From contig OY782877.1 in NCBI GenBank assembly GCA_963678445.1, forward strand, positions 2,418,001-2,482,000: a stretch of 64,000 nt of DNA, in the 5' to 3' direction. The notes under the pieces are model-generated. The model had not been told where the DNA came from. It saw nothing but the letters and a program-made list of their open reading frames with translations, and did no database searches. Source of the stretch: G963678445 sp963678445. Lineage in GTDB: Bacteria; Hydrogenedentota; Hydrogenedentia; Hydrogenedentales; G963678445. This document shows, piece by piece, positions 1 through 7,907 of the stretch. Position 1 is the stretch's first letter. Each line of letters starts with the position of its first letter. Both the position numbers and the translations under genes were made by a program.

Positions 1-110
1 ATAGTGCGTTCATGCTGCGGATGCGCTTCGGGCTGCGGCGTGCCCTCCTGACGACGCACCGGCGCTCCCCCATGTACCGGCTCTATATATTCCCAAAAAT
101 CATCCGCCAT
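1..110 (-). CDS. N-terminus of an unidentified protein, cut by the window edge
   Basis: An open frame starts at ATG 110 on the minus strand and runs 36 codons without a stop to the window edge. A good ribosome binding site (GGGGAGGAAC) lies about 7 bases upstream. The visible start reads MADDFWEYIEPVHGGAP followed by a proline, glutamate, histidine and arginine rich stretch. There is no signal peptide and no recognisable domain, so no function is proposed. The frame is convincing mainly because of the strong RBS and absence of stops. Confidence 0.55.
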   Translation of the reverse strand, partial: MADDFWEYIEPVHGGAPVRRQEGTPQPEAHPQHERT

Positions 111-163
111 AGCCCAGTTCCTCCCCAAAAATGCAGCGCGCTATCGTAGGAAATTTTGCGATG

Positions 164-207
164 GTCAGGGGTGCCTCCCTACCTGTCGCCTGTGGCCTCA
201 GGGCCAT
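164..207 (-). repeat. degenerate stop-codon-proximal repeat element
   Basis: Directly after the TAG of the DJ-1 gene (minus strand) the sequence reads ATGGCCCTGAGGCCACAGG, a GGCC-centred inverted repeat, and ends near CCCCTGACCAT. This resembles, in degenerate form, the repeat that follows stop codons at 6701, 33180, 46246 and 57703. Assignment to the family is weak for this copy. Confidence 0.35.
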
Positions 208-765
208 CTAATCGCGCACCAAGCCCTTTTCCACCGCATCGCGCTGTGTCGTTCCGCACAAAACCTGCACGAGAGTCAATGCGAAATCCATCGCCGTACC
301 CGGACCGCGGCCCGTGATGACCTTGCCGTCACATTCGACCGCTGCACCGGTATACGTGACATCAGGAAATTCACCCGTATCCAGAAAACCGGGATACGCC
401 GTTGCCTTCTTCCCAGCCAACAAACCATTTTTTGCCAGTACATGCGGTGCTGCACAGATTGCAGCAATATACTTACCGGCCGCGGCCATTTCCTTAAGCG
501 TTTTACAGACCAAAGGATCTTCTCCAAGGTATTTAGCGCCGGGCATTCCTCCTGGCAACACGATCATGTCATACGAATGCTGTTGTAAAGCCGCAGTCAG
601 GGTGGTGTCTGGCTGTAAGATTACACCACGACTCGCGGTTACAGGTGCTGTATCCAGGCCCGCCGAAACCACGGTCAACTCTGCACGCCGCAAAATATCA
701 ATCACAGTCACCGCTTCCAATTCTTCGCAGGATTGCGCCAGTGGCACCAGGACAGCCTTCGACAT
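208..765 (-). CDS. DJ-1/PfpI family protein (YajL/ThiJ-like)
   Basis: A 185-residue DJ-1 superfamily protein, the usual length. DJ-1/YajL proteins are cytosolic and are associated with protection from oxidative and carbonyl stress; the exact chemistry (chaperone, glyoxalase or deglycase) is debated. Visible hallmarks: the N-terminal acidic motif EELEAVTVIDILRRA holding the conserved Glu near residue 15, the loop VLPGGMPGA, and the nucleophile elbow AAICAAPHVLA whose Cys near residue 104 is the expected reactive cysteine. The C-terminal GRGPGTAMDFAL is typical of the YajL/DJ-1 branch rather than of PfpI proteases. ATG 765 is preceded by AAGGAG. It appears to be a single-gene unit; function beyond the family is not determined. 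Confidence 0.9.
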   Translation of the reverse strand: MSKAVLVPLAQSCEELEAVTVIDILRRAELTVVSAGLDTAPVTASRGVILQPDTTLTAALQQHSYDMIVLPGGMPGAKYLGEDPLVCKTLKEMAAAGKYIAAICAAPHVLAKNGLLAGKKATAYPGFLDTGEFPDVTYTGAAVECDGKVITGRGPGTAMDFALTLVQVLCGTTQRDAVEKGLVRD

Positions 766-916
766 GGTTTTTATTCTCCTTTATCCCCTTTTTCAGCACG
801 CTATCATGAAATTATCCGGCTGTGTCCATTAACTACAAGTAGAGTGGCTGCCGAACAGATAAATGTGTAGTGCCGAAAATCCAAAAATATGTCATACAAA
901 ACGAGATTTCGTTTCG

Positions 917-963
917 GTCAGGTAGGGGCAGGCCTCTATCTATTGCGAGTGGCGCTGGCCACC
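917..963 (-). repeat. degenerate interspersed repeat (GGCAAGGACC...TGGCCACC family)
   Basis: The stretch from GGTAGGGGCAGG to GTGGCGCTGGCCACC matches the 3' half of the element seen at 2261-2330 and 46188-46246. This copy lies between divergently transcribed genes, so it does not follow a stop codon. Confidence 0.5.
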
Positions 964-1009
964 TGATTTCTACAGGCAGTCTATTCCAGAATATTTAATG
1001 TGTCAACTG

Positions 1010-1039
1010 TTGAAGATTCTGTATAAAACGGCTTAGTAT
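1010..1039 (+). promoter_or_regulatory. candidate sigma70 promoter for the sialidase-like gene
   Basis: TTGAAG (1010-1015) and TAGTAT (1034-1039) are separated by 18 bases. The predicted start is about 35 bases upstream of the ATG at 1082, leaving room for the RBS AAGGGGAA. Confidence 0.35.
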
Positions 1040-1081
1040 AGGCAATATAAAAAAATCAATACAAGCAATAAGGGGAATGTT

Positions 1082-2086
1082 ATGGGACGTATCCGTATAT
1101 GCGCGACCCTGTTTATTGTGTGGGGCTCTTTGCTTGCATCGTCCGAAGCAAACGCTGTCGAAGCCAAAGCGAAAATTCTTTCGGTTCAAAAGATTTGGGA
1201 TGCCGGCGGTCATAATGCATTTACGGATTTGATTCGCTTTAAGAAATGCTGGTATTGCTGTTTTCGGGAAGCGGAAGGCCATGTAAAAGGGGACGGCGCG
1301 TTGCGCGTCATTACTTCAGAAAATGGAACGGATTGGACCGCTGCCGCCTTTCTTCGTGAAGAGGGTATCGACTTGCGCGATCCAAAGCTTTCCATTACCC
1401 CGGATAATCGCTTGATGATGGTGGCGGGCGGTTCGATCTATAAGGGGGAAGAACTGACCGAACGCCAACCGCGTGTTTCCTTTTCCTCAGATGGGGTTTC
1501 GTGGACGGCGCCCCAGCGTATCTGCCAAAAGGGGGATTGGTTGTGGCGTGTTACCTGGTACGACAATGTCGCCTATGGCGTTTCGTATAGCGGTCCTGTA
1601 GAAAATGCATTGAATTGGCGGCTTACCCTGGTGAAAAGTGAGGATGGCATTGAGTTTACCCCCCTCACAACATTGCGTGTGCCCGGGCGACCGAATGAAA
1701 CCACGCTGCGTTTTACAGCGTCGGGCGATATGTGGGCTTTGGTGCGACGGGAGGCGGGTTCTCGAAATGCCTGGCTGGGGGTTAGCCCTGCACCGTATAC
1801 CGACTGGAAGTGGAATGAGCTGGAAAAGCCGATAGGGGGGCCTAATTTTATCCAGACTCCTGATGGACGCTGGTGGGCCAGTGGTCGTCAGTACGGCAAG
1901 CAAACCGAAACGGTGCTTGCTGAGCTGGATAGAAAGCATTATCGCCCTGTTTTAACCCTGCCCAGTGGTGGCGATACCAGCTACCCGGGTATGGTGTGGT
2001 ATGATAATGCGCTTTGGATAAGTTATTATTCGTCGCATGAAGGAAAGACCAACATTTATCTGGCGAAAATCAACTTAACCCCTTGA
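1082..2086 (+). CDS. secreted sialidase-like (BNR/Asp-box) protein
   Basis: A 334-residue protein with a clear Sec signal peptide (positively charged start, hydrophobic core, likely cleavage after SSEANA near residue 24). The body has the six-bladed beta-propeller look of sialidases and related BNR proteins. Asp-box-like S-x-D-G-x-x-W motifs appear as SENGTDWT, SSDGVSWT and SEDGIEFT. Many such proteins in environmental bacteria are glycoside-active or glycan-binding without being true sialidases. The catalytic Tyr/Glu pair cannot be assigned by eye, so substrate is unknown. An AAGGGGAA RBS precedes the ATG. A second propeller protein lies at 5201-6700. Confidence 0.75.
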   Translation: MGRIRICATLFIVWGSLLASSEANAVEAKAKILSVQKIWDAGGHNAFTDLIRFKKCWYCCFREAEGHVKGDGALRVITSENGTDWTAAAFLREEGIDLRDPKLSITPDNRLMMVAGGSIYKGEELTERQPRVSFSSDGVSWTAPQRICQKGDWLWRVTWYDNVAYGVSYSGPVENALNWRLTLVKSEDGIEFTPLTTLRVPGRPNETTLRFTASGDMWALVRREAGSRNAWLGVSPAPYTDWKWNELEKPIGGPNFIQTPDGRWWASGRQYGKQTETVLAELDRKHYRPVLTLPSGGDTSYPGMVWYDNALWISYYSSHEGKTNIYLAKINLTP

Positions 2087-2087
2087 A

Positions 2088-2117
2088 CTTCTTTCTTTTT
2101 ACGGAAAAAGAAAGAAG
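2088..2117. repeat. 13-bp perfect palindrome just after a stop codon
   Basis: CTTCTTTCTTTTT (2088-2100) and AAAAAGAAAGAAG (2105-2117) form a perfect inverted repeat around ACGG, starting two bases after the TGA of the sialidase-like gene. An identical palindrome (loop GCGG) is at 34478-34507. It is followed by CAAAGAAAAACGA, a module that recurs at 33110 and 34508-34815. Confidence 0.7.
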
Positions 2118-2160
2118 CAAAGAAAAACGAGGAATCGGAAAAGGCTGGCTTGCTTCAGGG

Positions 2161-2330
2161 ATGGTAAGGACCATATTTCTTGGGAGTGGCCCTGGCCACC
2201 GGAAAGAGAAAGAAGCAAAGAAAAAACGAATATGTAAGTTAGCTTCGCTTTGCTTACCCACGGCAAGGACCATATTTCTTGGGTGTGGCCCTGGCCACCT
2301 TGCGGTCGCTGGACCGCTGGCGCTGGCCAC
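2161..2330 (-). repeat. two adjacent copies of the interspersed hairpin repeat
   Basis: Copy one (2161-2200) and copy two (2261-2330) share GGTAAGGACCATATTTCTTG or GGCAAGGACCATATTTCTTG followed by GGnGTGGCCCTGGCCACC. GTGGCCCTGGCCAC is a perfect inverted repeat. Copy two continues with GCGGTCGCTGGACCGC, another hairpin. Between them lies AAAGAAGCAAAG. The orientation is opposite to the flanking plus-strand genes, an exception to the stop-proximal pattern seen elsewhere. Confidence 0.75.
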
Positions 2331-2356
2331 TAGATACAGAGGTTTTTTAGAGAATA

Positions 2357-3244
2357 ATGTTAACGGACAATATCCTGAGTCTGATCGGCAATACGCCGTT
2401 GATTCAGCTTAGAAATGAAAATATTTTTGCCAAGGCCGAATTTCTTAATCCCGGCGGGAGCATCAAAGATCGCGTGGCTTTGTCCATGTTGGAGGGTGCC
2501 GAGCGCGATGGGCGTTTGAAACCGGGCGCGCGGATTGTCGAACCAACCTCGGGGAATACCGGTATTGGTATTGCACTGGTCGGACGCCTTAAGGGCTACC
2601 AGGTGTGTATCGTGATGCCGGAAAACATGAGTGCCGAGCGTAAAAAGCTGATTACTGCTTTAGGCGCAGACCTGATCCTGACTCCCGCTGAAGAAAGCAT
2701 TGAAGGTTCGGTGCGCCGTGTAGCCGAGATTCAGGCCAGCGACCCCAATGTATTTGTGCCGCAGCAATTTGAGAATCCGGATAATCCACGGGTGCATTAC
2801 GAAGAAACGGCGCACGAGTTGTGGCGACAAATGTCGGGAGATATCGACTGTTTTGTGGCGGGCGTGGGTAGCGGCGGCACCTTGCAGGGGGTGGGGCAGT
2901 TTTTGCGCGAACACAAGCCGGATGTGCGTATAGTGGCCGTGGAACCGAAAAATGTGTCGGCGCTGTTAGGGCACGAGCCGGGTTTACATCAAATCCAGGG
3001 TATCGGCGATGGGTTCATCCCCGCTGTATTGGATACGTCGCTGGTCGATGAGGTGTTGGAAGTCACCGATGAGGACGCTATTGAGACCACACGACAACTG
3101 GGACGCGATCACGGTCTTCTGGTGGGAATTTCCTCTGGCGCAAATGTGTGGGCGGCACGTCAGCTGGCAAAGGGCATATCAGGCAACATTGCCACCGTTT
3201 TTCCCGACCGCGCCGAACGTTATTTCAGTACTGCGTTGATGTAA
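2357..3244 (+). CDS. cysK: cysteine synthase A (O-acetylserine sulfhydrylase)
   Basis: A 295-residue fold-type II PLP enzyme that makes L-cysteine from O-acetylserine and sulfide in the cytosol. Family hallmarks in order: IGNTPLIQL at the N-terminus, the PLP lysine in PGGSIKDRVA, the substrate loop EPTSGNTGIGIA, the phosphate-binding glycine loop GVGSGGTLQGVG, the ISSGAN segment and the C-terminal FPDRAERYFST. Length is near the usual 300-320. The start ATG 2357 begins the protein exactly where CysK proteins begin, though the upstream RBS (AGAG) is weak. It lies 38 bases before the TPR membrane protein gene, possibly co-transcribed. Confidence 0.95.
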   Translation: MLTDNILSLIGNTPLIQLRNENIFAKAEFLNPGGSIKDRVALSMLEGAERDGRLKPGARIVEPTSGNTGIGIALVGRLKGYQVCIVMPENMSAERKKLITALGADLILTPAEESIEGSVRRVAEIQASDPNVFVPQQFENPDNPRVHYEETAHELWRQMSGDIDCFVAGVGSGGTLQGVGQFLREHKPDVRIVAVEPKNVSALLGHEPGLHQIQGIGDGFIPAVLDTSLVDEVLEVTDEDAIETTRQLGRDHGLLVGISSGANVWAARQLAKGISGNIATVFPDRAERYFSTALM

Positions 3245-3282
3245 TCAGGCGCTCTTTGGGCTGCCGGAATGTAGATGAATTT

Positions 3283-4494
3283 ATGCATATATTGGCCGTC
3301 ATACTTTTTCTCCCCTTCTTTTGTTGGGGCCTTTATACGTTGCACCGACGCTTTTACTACCATGAAGATCTTAGCTGGGCAATTGAAGGCGCGACGCTTT
3401 CTTTTCTGCTGCTATTTTATTTTGTTGAGATTCGAGGCCTGCGATTGTTGCATGCAGGGCATTTTGTGCTCTATATATTTAACCTGCTTGGCCTGTTTGT
3501 TGCAGGCATTGCACTGTATGGGCACGTTGCGATTTCCTTTACCTCACGCATACTGGTCGATGCGGTGCTTGCCAGCCATGACACGGCCCCCGATCAACCG
3601 CGTATGGGACCGGCAGAAATGTTGGAACGGCAGAAGGAGTACGCTGCGGCAATTCAGGAATATCTTGTGCTGGCGCGTATCTATCCCCGGCGTCCGGAGA
3701 TCCACCGGCGTATTGCGGAGAATTATCTGCGTCTCAATGAACCGCAGGAAGCCATTCCCTATTTCAAGCGCGCCCTCAAATACAGCCCGAAAAATGAACA
3801 ACAATTGCCCACGCTTAACCGTCTTTGCGAAGTCTATGAACATCACTTGGGCGTGCCAGAGCAGGCGCATGCCCTTTTGTTAGAGATGTTGCGCAAAAAT
3901 GTGGACACCGCCTATGCCGAGATGCTGCAACGCCGCCTGGAACACTTGGAAAGTGTTGCTATGCCCACCGTGCATTCCGAACAACTCCAGGCGCTGGATG
4001 AAACTACGCTGGAAGATGAAACGGAGTCCCGTGAAGTCCTCCCCCCTGCTTCTGTCTTTCAGGTAGAACCGGTCATCGAAGCGCTTACGCCGGAAATAGA
4101 AGAAGAGGAAGTACATCCCACGACGGAATCCTTTGAAATAGCCCCCATGGATGCTCCTCTCTCAGTGGAAGAATCGGAAATAACCGTGGAAGAGGGAGCG
4201 GGGCACGAACAGGTTCAACTGGAACCGATAGATGCGCCATTTTCTTTGGAGCAAGAAGAGGAAAGTGGGGTAGAAAAGGAATCGAAAAACAGGCGTTTTC
4301 AGGTGGAACCGATAGATATGCCGTTTGCGCAGGACGAGGAAGAAGAAAAACAAGTGTCGGGCAACGAATCGCCAAGGGAAAGCTTGCGTCTGGAGCCTAT
4401 TGACACCTCGATTAGTCAGGATGACGAGGAGAATGAGGAAGAAGAACCGCCTTCGGATTCTCCACCGTCTTCCTCCACGCTCAGCCCGCTTTAA
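3283..4494 (+). CDS. membrane-anchored TPR protein with acidic repeat tail
   Basis: The frame is open from 3148 inside cysK, but ATG 3283 is preferred because it starts a hydrophobic N-terminus just after cysK ends. The resulting 403-residue protein has about three membrane segments in residues 1-95, then a TPR region around residues 105-210 (EYAAAIQEYLVLARIYPRR and PQEAIPYFKRALKYSP). The C-terminal half is very acidic and contains four degenerate repeats built on (L/V)EPIDxPFxx plus a run of Glu (for example LEPIDAPFSLEQEEE, VEPIDMPFAQDEEEE and LEPIDTSISQDDEE). Function unknown; TPR plus acidic tail suggests a scaffold for protein partners. The stop codon sits inside the hairpin at 4483-4501. 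Confidence 0.75.
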   Translation: MHILAVILFLPFFCWGLYTLHRRFYYHEDLSWAIEGATLSFLLLFYFVEIRGLRLLHAGHFVLYIFNLLGLFVAGIALYGHVAISFTSRILVDAVLASHDTAPDQPRMGPAEMLERQKEYAAAIQEYLVLARIYPRRPEIHRRIAENYLRLNEPQEAIPYFKRALKYSPKNEQQLPTLNRLCEVYEHHLGVPEQAHALLLEMLRKNVDTAYAEMLQRRLEHLESVAMPTVHSEQLQALDETTLEDETESREVLPPASVFQVEPVIEALTPEIEEEEVHPTTESFEIAPMDAPLSVEESEITVEEGAGHEQVQLEPIDAPFSLEQEEESGVEKESKNRRFQVEPIDMPFAQDEEEEKQVSGNESPRESLRLEPIDTSISQDDEENEEEEPPSDSPPSSSTLSPL

Positions 4495-4501
4495 GCGGGC
4501 T
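4483..4501. terminator. bidirectional hairpin between convergent genes
   Basis: AGCCCGCTTTAAGCGGGCT is a 9-bp perfect palindrome that includes the TAA of the TPR gene and ends five bases before the stop of the convergent ExbD gene. It lacks a clear T-tract on either side. Confidence 0.5.
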
Positions 4502-4506
4502 TGCTA

Positions 4507-4923
4507 TTATGGGGTGGTAGGCATGGCTGTCTGTATGATCAACTGCTTTCCACCCACGGAACGCGCTGTATCGATCACGGCGACGACATCCTGAAAAGCG
4601 GCCTTTTTATCCGCTTCCAACACAACCTTCGCCTCCGGCTCTTCCCGTTGTAAATGAAGCAATTTATCGCGTAACTGCGCTATCGCTATCTCTTCCCCTT
4701 CAAACAAGACCTCCCCCGTTGCCGTTACCACCACCGCATACTGTGCCTGCTGCTGTTGCTCCGAAGTTGTTGCCGAGGGCAACACGACATCAATTCCCAC
4801 ATTGTCGCGGAATGTGGAAGAGACCATAAAGAAGATCAACAACAGAAATACAATATCCAACAAGGGGGTAATATTAATCCCCAAGCCTTTTTTACGTGTC
4901 CGCGCGCCAAATGCACCCGTCAT
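4507..4923 (-). CDS. ExbD/TolR family biopolymer transport protein
   Basis: A 138-residue ExbD/TolR protein, the usual size. These inner-membrane proteins work with ExbB/TolQ proton channels to pass energy to TonB or Tol systems. Visible features: short cytoplasmic N-terminus, one membrane helix, and the conserved NITPLLDIVFLLLIFFMV, in which the Asp is the proton-relay residue; the rest is a small periplasmic domain with VVLEADKKAAFQDVVAVID. Start ATG 4923 is preferred over GTG 4932 because AAAGGTGG lies five bases upstream. No exbB or tonB gene adjoins it, which is unusual since exbD normally sits beside exbB. Confidence 0.9.
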   Translation of the reverse strand: MTGAFGARTRKKGLGINITPLLDIVFLLLIFFMVSSTFRDNVGIDVVLPSATTSEQQQQAQYAVVVTATGEVLFEGEEIAIAQLRDKLLHLQREEPEAKVVLEADKKAAFQDVVAVIDTARSVGGKQLIIQTAMPTTP

Positions 4924-5200
4924 AAAATCCACCTTTGTTGCCCTTTAAAAAAAACGGCGCTGTATTGCTTTTTTGCGTATTGTACGACCCCGACACACAA
5001 TTGACAAGTGTATGCTGGAGAACCTCTGGTCCTCATAGGAACCATTTTTGTCAGTGGCATAACCATGGGCATTTTTATAAAGCTACACCACTATGCTAAG
5101 ATTTGCGGACCTGCGCTGATATCTCAAGGGATGCCTTGGGGTTAGGCGTTATATGGATAGACAAGAAGAGATAATTTGAGGAAAGGCTTAGCGTACTATC

Positions 5201-6700
5201 ATGACAACTCTTTTGGTTTTAGGTGCGTTGATGTTGGAAACGCTGCAAGGCGATTCATTGGTTTTGGATAACTACGCCGAACGAAATGCCACGGTTTTAT
5301 TTTATCTTTCCAGCCGCTGCCCTGCTACACCGGAAGCGATGGAGCTGGTCAATAAAACGTATGAACGTTACCGGCATGACGACGTCTTGTTCATTGGTCT
5401 TATCGGAAATACCGAGGAAGGTGCACAAGAGGTTAAGACATTCTGTCAGCATGCGGGCGTATGTTTCCCGGTATACCGTGATCCGAAAAGAACTGTGGCA
5501 CAAAAACTCGGTGCAACACAAACGCTGCAGGCCTATTTAATAGACAAAGAAGGGGTGGTGCGTTTCCGGGGCAGTTTTGCAAATAAGGAAATGAGCAAAC
5601 TCTTTGGGAAAGCACTTTCAAATTATCTGCGGGAGAAGGAATTGCCAGAATCTGTGGATACTCCCGGAGGGACGCCTCTGGATAATCCTGGCAATGAATC
5701 GCCTTTAGTCGATCCCTATGGACAGCCCGTTTTTCACGCTTCTCCGGTTTTCGAAAAGATAGAAGGCGTTCCGGCGCACCACTGTTCAACCCTTGCCGAA
5801 TGCCCCAACGGTGATTTGTTCTGTCTGTGGTATGGCGGCAGCTTTGAATCCGCAGATGATCAACAACTATTACTGGCGCGCAAACCAAAAGACGCCTGCG
5901 CCTGGGACACACCCCAATCGCTGCCCGTCAGTCAATTTCCAACCCCACCGGGCAATGCAGTCATATTCCGTCTGGGGCAGCGAATGGGTATTGTATGGGG
6001 GCGCATGGAAGCCTCGCGTCCACTTGTTCGCGGAGGCGGCTGGGAGTCCTGCCGTTTATTAATTCGTTGGTCGGATGATAACGGGCAGACCTGGTCGGAA
6101 GATACGGAATTGGACGGATTACAGGGCTGTCTGCCACGCAATATTCCCCTTTCCTTCTCCGATGGTCGTTTCGCCATTCCGCTGAGTGGTCATGGCGGTG
6201 CTATGCACGGTGCTTTTCTACTGATGACTTCGGATGAGGGTAAAACCTGGACGCCTTCTGGCGTGATGTCAAAAGGGACCCAGCCCACCGTTATCCAACG
6301 GGAAGACGGCAGCCTTTTGGCCCTGTTGCGTTCCAAACCGGCCATCCTGGAGGCCGTCTCGACCGATGGTGCGGCCAATTGGACGCCGCCCGCTGCTACG
6401 TCACTCAATTGTCCGGAGTCGGGTATTGCGATGACCAAGCTGAAAAACGGGCATATCCTGCTGGTGCATAATGACAGCACCCTTGCGCGTTCGCCGCTTT
6501 CGCTCACACGCTCTACGGACGACGGCAAAACCTGGGAGCGGCCTATGGCGCTTGAAACCAATCCAGGTGAGTATTCTTATCCCTGCATTTTGCAGACGGC
6601 CGATGGACGCATCCATATTTCATACACATGGCGTCGTTATAGCATCATGCACGTAGAGATTACCGAAGATTGGCTCGACAAGGTTACGCGTCCCAACTAA
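5201..6700 (+). CDS. thioredoxin-like domain fused to a sialidase-like propeller
   Basis: A 499-residue two-domain protein. Residues 1-150 look like an AhpC/TSA-type thioredoxin fold: LDNYAERNATVLFYLSSRCP holds a single Cys where peroxiredoxins or thioredoxins have the active site, followed by VLFIGLIGNTEE, FPVYRDPKRTVAQKLGATQT and YLIDKEGVVRFRG. Residues 175-495 form a BNR/sialidase propeller with Asp boxes SDDNGQTWSED, TSDEGKTWTPS, STDGAANWTPP and STDDGKTWERP, close to the BNR_2 group. The N-terminus is only weakly hydrophobic, so export is unclear. ATG 5231 (RBS AGGTG) is an alternative start. The repeat element begins immediately after the TAA. The joining of these domains is not one I recognise as standard. 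Confidence 0.75.
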   Translation: MTTLLVLGALMLETLQGDSLVLDNYAERNATVLFYLSSRCPATPEAMELVNKTYERYRHDDVLFIGLIGNTEEGAQEVKTFCQHAGVCFPVYRDPKRTVAQKLGATQTLQAYLIDKEGVVRFRGSFANKEMSKLFGKALSNYLREKELPESVDTPGGTPLDNPGNESPLVDPYGQPVFHASPVFEKIEGVPAHHCSTLAECPNGDLFCLWYGGSFESADDQQLLLARKPKDACAWDTPQSLPVSQFPTPPGNAVIFRLGQRMGIVWGRMEASRPLVRGGGWESCRLLIRWSDDNGQTWSEDTELDGLQGCLPRNIPLSFSDGRFAIPLSGHGGAMHGAFLLMTSDEGKTWTPSGVMSKGTQPTVIQREDGSLLALLRSKPAILEAVSTDGAANWTPPAATSLNCPESGIAMTKLKNGHILLVHNDSTLARSPLSLTRSTDDGKTWERPMALETNPGEYSYPCILQTADGRIHISYTWRRYSIMHVEITEDWLDKVTRPN

Positions 6701-6839
6701 GTGGCCAGGGCCACACCCTAAAAATATGGTCCTTGCCATTCCTGACCGAAACAAAAGGTTGTTTTTTATGACAACTTTCCAGATTTAAGTCACGAACGTA
6801 GTCCAGCGACCACACCCCAAAAATATGATCCTTGCCGTA
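6701..6839 (+). repeat. two copies of the stop-proximal hairpin repeat
   Basis: Copy one (6701-6739) starts on the base after the TAA with GTGGCCAGGGCCACACCC, then AAAATATGGTCCTTGCC. Copy two (6799-6839) reads GTCCAGCGACCACACCCC then AAAATATGATCCTTGCC. GTGGCCAGGGCCAC is a perfect inverted repeat; copy two carries part of the GTGGTCCAGCGACCAC palindrome. Orientation matches the upstream gene. Confidence 0.75.
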
Positions 6840-6852
6840 CACGAAACATGGT

Positions 6853-6893
6853 TTCTCCCTTGTGCCCTCGTCGGGACAAGGGAGATTTTTTGT
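6853..6893 (+). terminator. rho-independent terminator
   Basis: CTCCCTTGT (6855-6863) pairs with ACAAGGGAG (6876-6884), followed by ATTTTTTGTT. It lies about 155 bases after the thioredoxin-sialidase gene and after both repeat copies, so those repeats are probably transcribed. Confidence 0.75.
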
Positions 6894-6951
6894 TGCTCGC
6901 AGGGGTGGATTTATCGGATGAAAGCCTCAAAACGACGGACTTTTTACACTG

Positions 6952-6981
6952 TTGATACATTGTTGTAAAACATGCCATACT
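6952..6981 (+). promoter_or_regulatory. candidate sigma70 promoter
   Basis: TTGATA (6952-6957) and CATACT (6976-6981) with an 18-base spacer, about 92 bases upstream of the ATG at 7074. Confidence 0.35.
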
Positions 6982-7073
6982 CATGAGCCTTTTACCTTAT
7001 ATTTACAATGGTAGTTGTAGTGGGATATGGCCTTCATGCGCTATCCCTGATTGAATTTGCGAAAGGAAATACG

Positions 7074-7904
7074 ATGCGGTGTCTCTGGTTTAAGTTGCTT
7101 TTATCTCTGCTGTTGGTGGTGGGGACAAGTGTTGTGTGGGCGGAAGAAACCAGTGATGACACTGCTTTGCCGGAAATAAAGGATTCGGAAAAGACATTGA
7201 AGTTGCGTGGTGGTGATGAAGAGGGTACCTCGTACGATTGGTATCTCTTTGCAGGGGATATGTTTAGTTTTCCGCGGCTTGACAATGCCTCAAAACAGAT
7301 CGATCGCCAGATTAACCGCACCTTTCGAATGATTGCCCCGCATTTTAAAGATGTAAAAACCTTTGCCGATCAACGCGATACCTTAATGATCCAAACGCCA
7401 TTCCTCGGCCTTGTGCGGGTACTCAATGACAATTTGGATGTTTTTGTGCAAGCTGGTTACACGGCGGGCTCTGTGCGTACCCGTGCTGAAAACTGGAGTC
7501 TGCTCATATTGCCACTGCACACGGATGTTAAATTTGAACGTTCCAATTTTTTCATTGGGCTTGGTTCGCACTGGCACCCTTGGGGAAGCGCTGAGCTAAA
7601 GGCGTATGATTCCTGGGGAGAGCGTTTCCGGGGATCCAAGATTTTCTTCGCGGGTTCCGTCAACTACAACTATCTTACTTTCGATGCCGATGTGAGAGCG
7701 GGACTGGGACCTTTTGGCAAGCCCCTACGCATTCAGCAGAGTGATATCTGGCGTCTTTGGAATGTGAGTACTTTGGTAGGGGTAGATGTGCCGTATAACG
7801 AGCGTACGATGTTTTGCTTCAACGTGAACTACAACACCTTTCTTGATCATGGGGCGGATTTTTCCGGTTTTGCAAGCAGCATCTATCTGAAGTGGTTCTT
7901 TTAA
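7074..7904 (+). CDS. putative outer-membrane beta-barrel protein
   Basis: ATG 7074 is chosen because GAAAGGAAA lies just upstream and it begins a clear signal peptide (MRCLWFKLLLSLLLVVG, likely cleavage after VVWA). The 276-residue product has alternating aromatic and polar strands (VFVQAGYTAGSVR, FFIGLGSHWHPWG, IFFAGSVNYNYLTFDADVRAG, LVGVDVPYNERTMFCFNVNYN) and ends in YLKWFF. A terminal Phe after a strand is the usual BAM-recognised signature of outer-membrane barrels, which implies a Gram-negative type envelope. Family not recognised, and the cargo or function is unknown. The stop lies three bases from the convergent epimerase gene. Confidence 0.65.
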   Translation: MRCLWFKLLLSLLLVVGTSVVWAEETSDDTALPEIKDSEKTLKLRGGDEEGTSYDWYLFAGDMFSFPRLDNASKQIDRQINRTFRMIAPHFKDVKTFADQRDTLMIQTPFLGLVRVLNDNLDVFVQAGYTAGSVRTRAENWSLLILPLHTDVKFERSNFFIGLGSHWHPWGSAELKAYDSWGERFRGSKIFFAGSVNYNYLTFDADVRAGLGPFGKPLRIQQSDIWRLWNVSTLVGVDVPYNERTMFCFNVNYNTFLDHGADFSGFASSIYLKWFF

Positions 7905-7907
7905 GGC

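Larger units (their letters stand above)
766..1081. other. intergenic region between divergent genes
   Basis: This 316-base gap separates the minus-strand DJ-1 gene from a plus-strand sialidase-like gene. It holds a degenerate copy of the interspersed repeat at 917-963 and a candidate promoter at 1010-1039. No further coding frame is convincing. Confidence 0.5.
6701..7073. other. intergenic region with repeats, terminator and promoter
   Basis: The 373 bases hold the two repeat copies (6701-6839), a rho-independent terminator (6853-6893) and a candidate promoter (6952-6981). No coding frame is supported. Confidence 0.6.

Noticed and set aside
2083..2412. 109-codon plus frame and an 86-codon minus frame between sialidase and cysK
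   Set aside because: Both are translations of the interspersed repeats; similar peptides recur at the other repeat sites.
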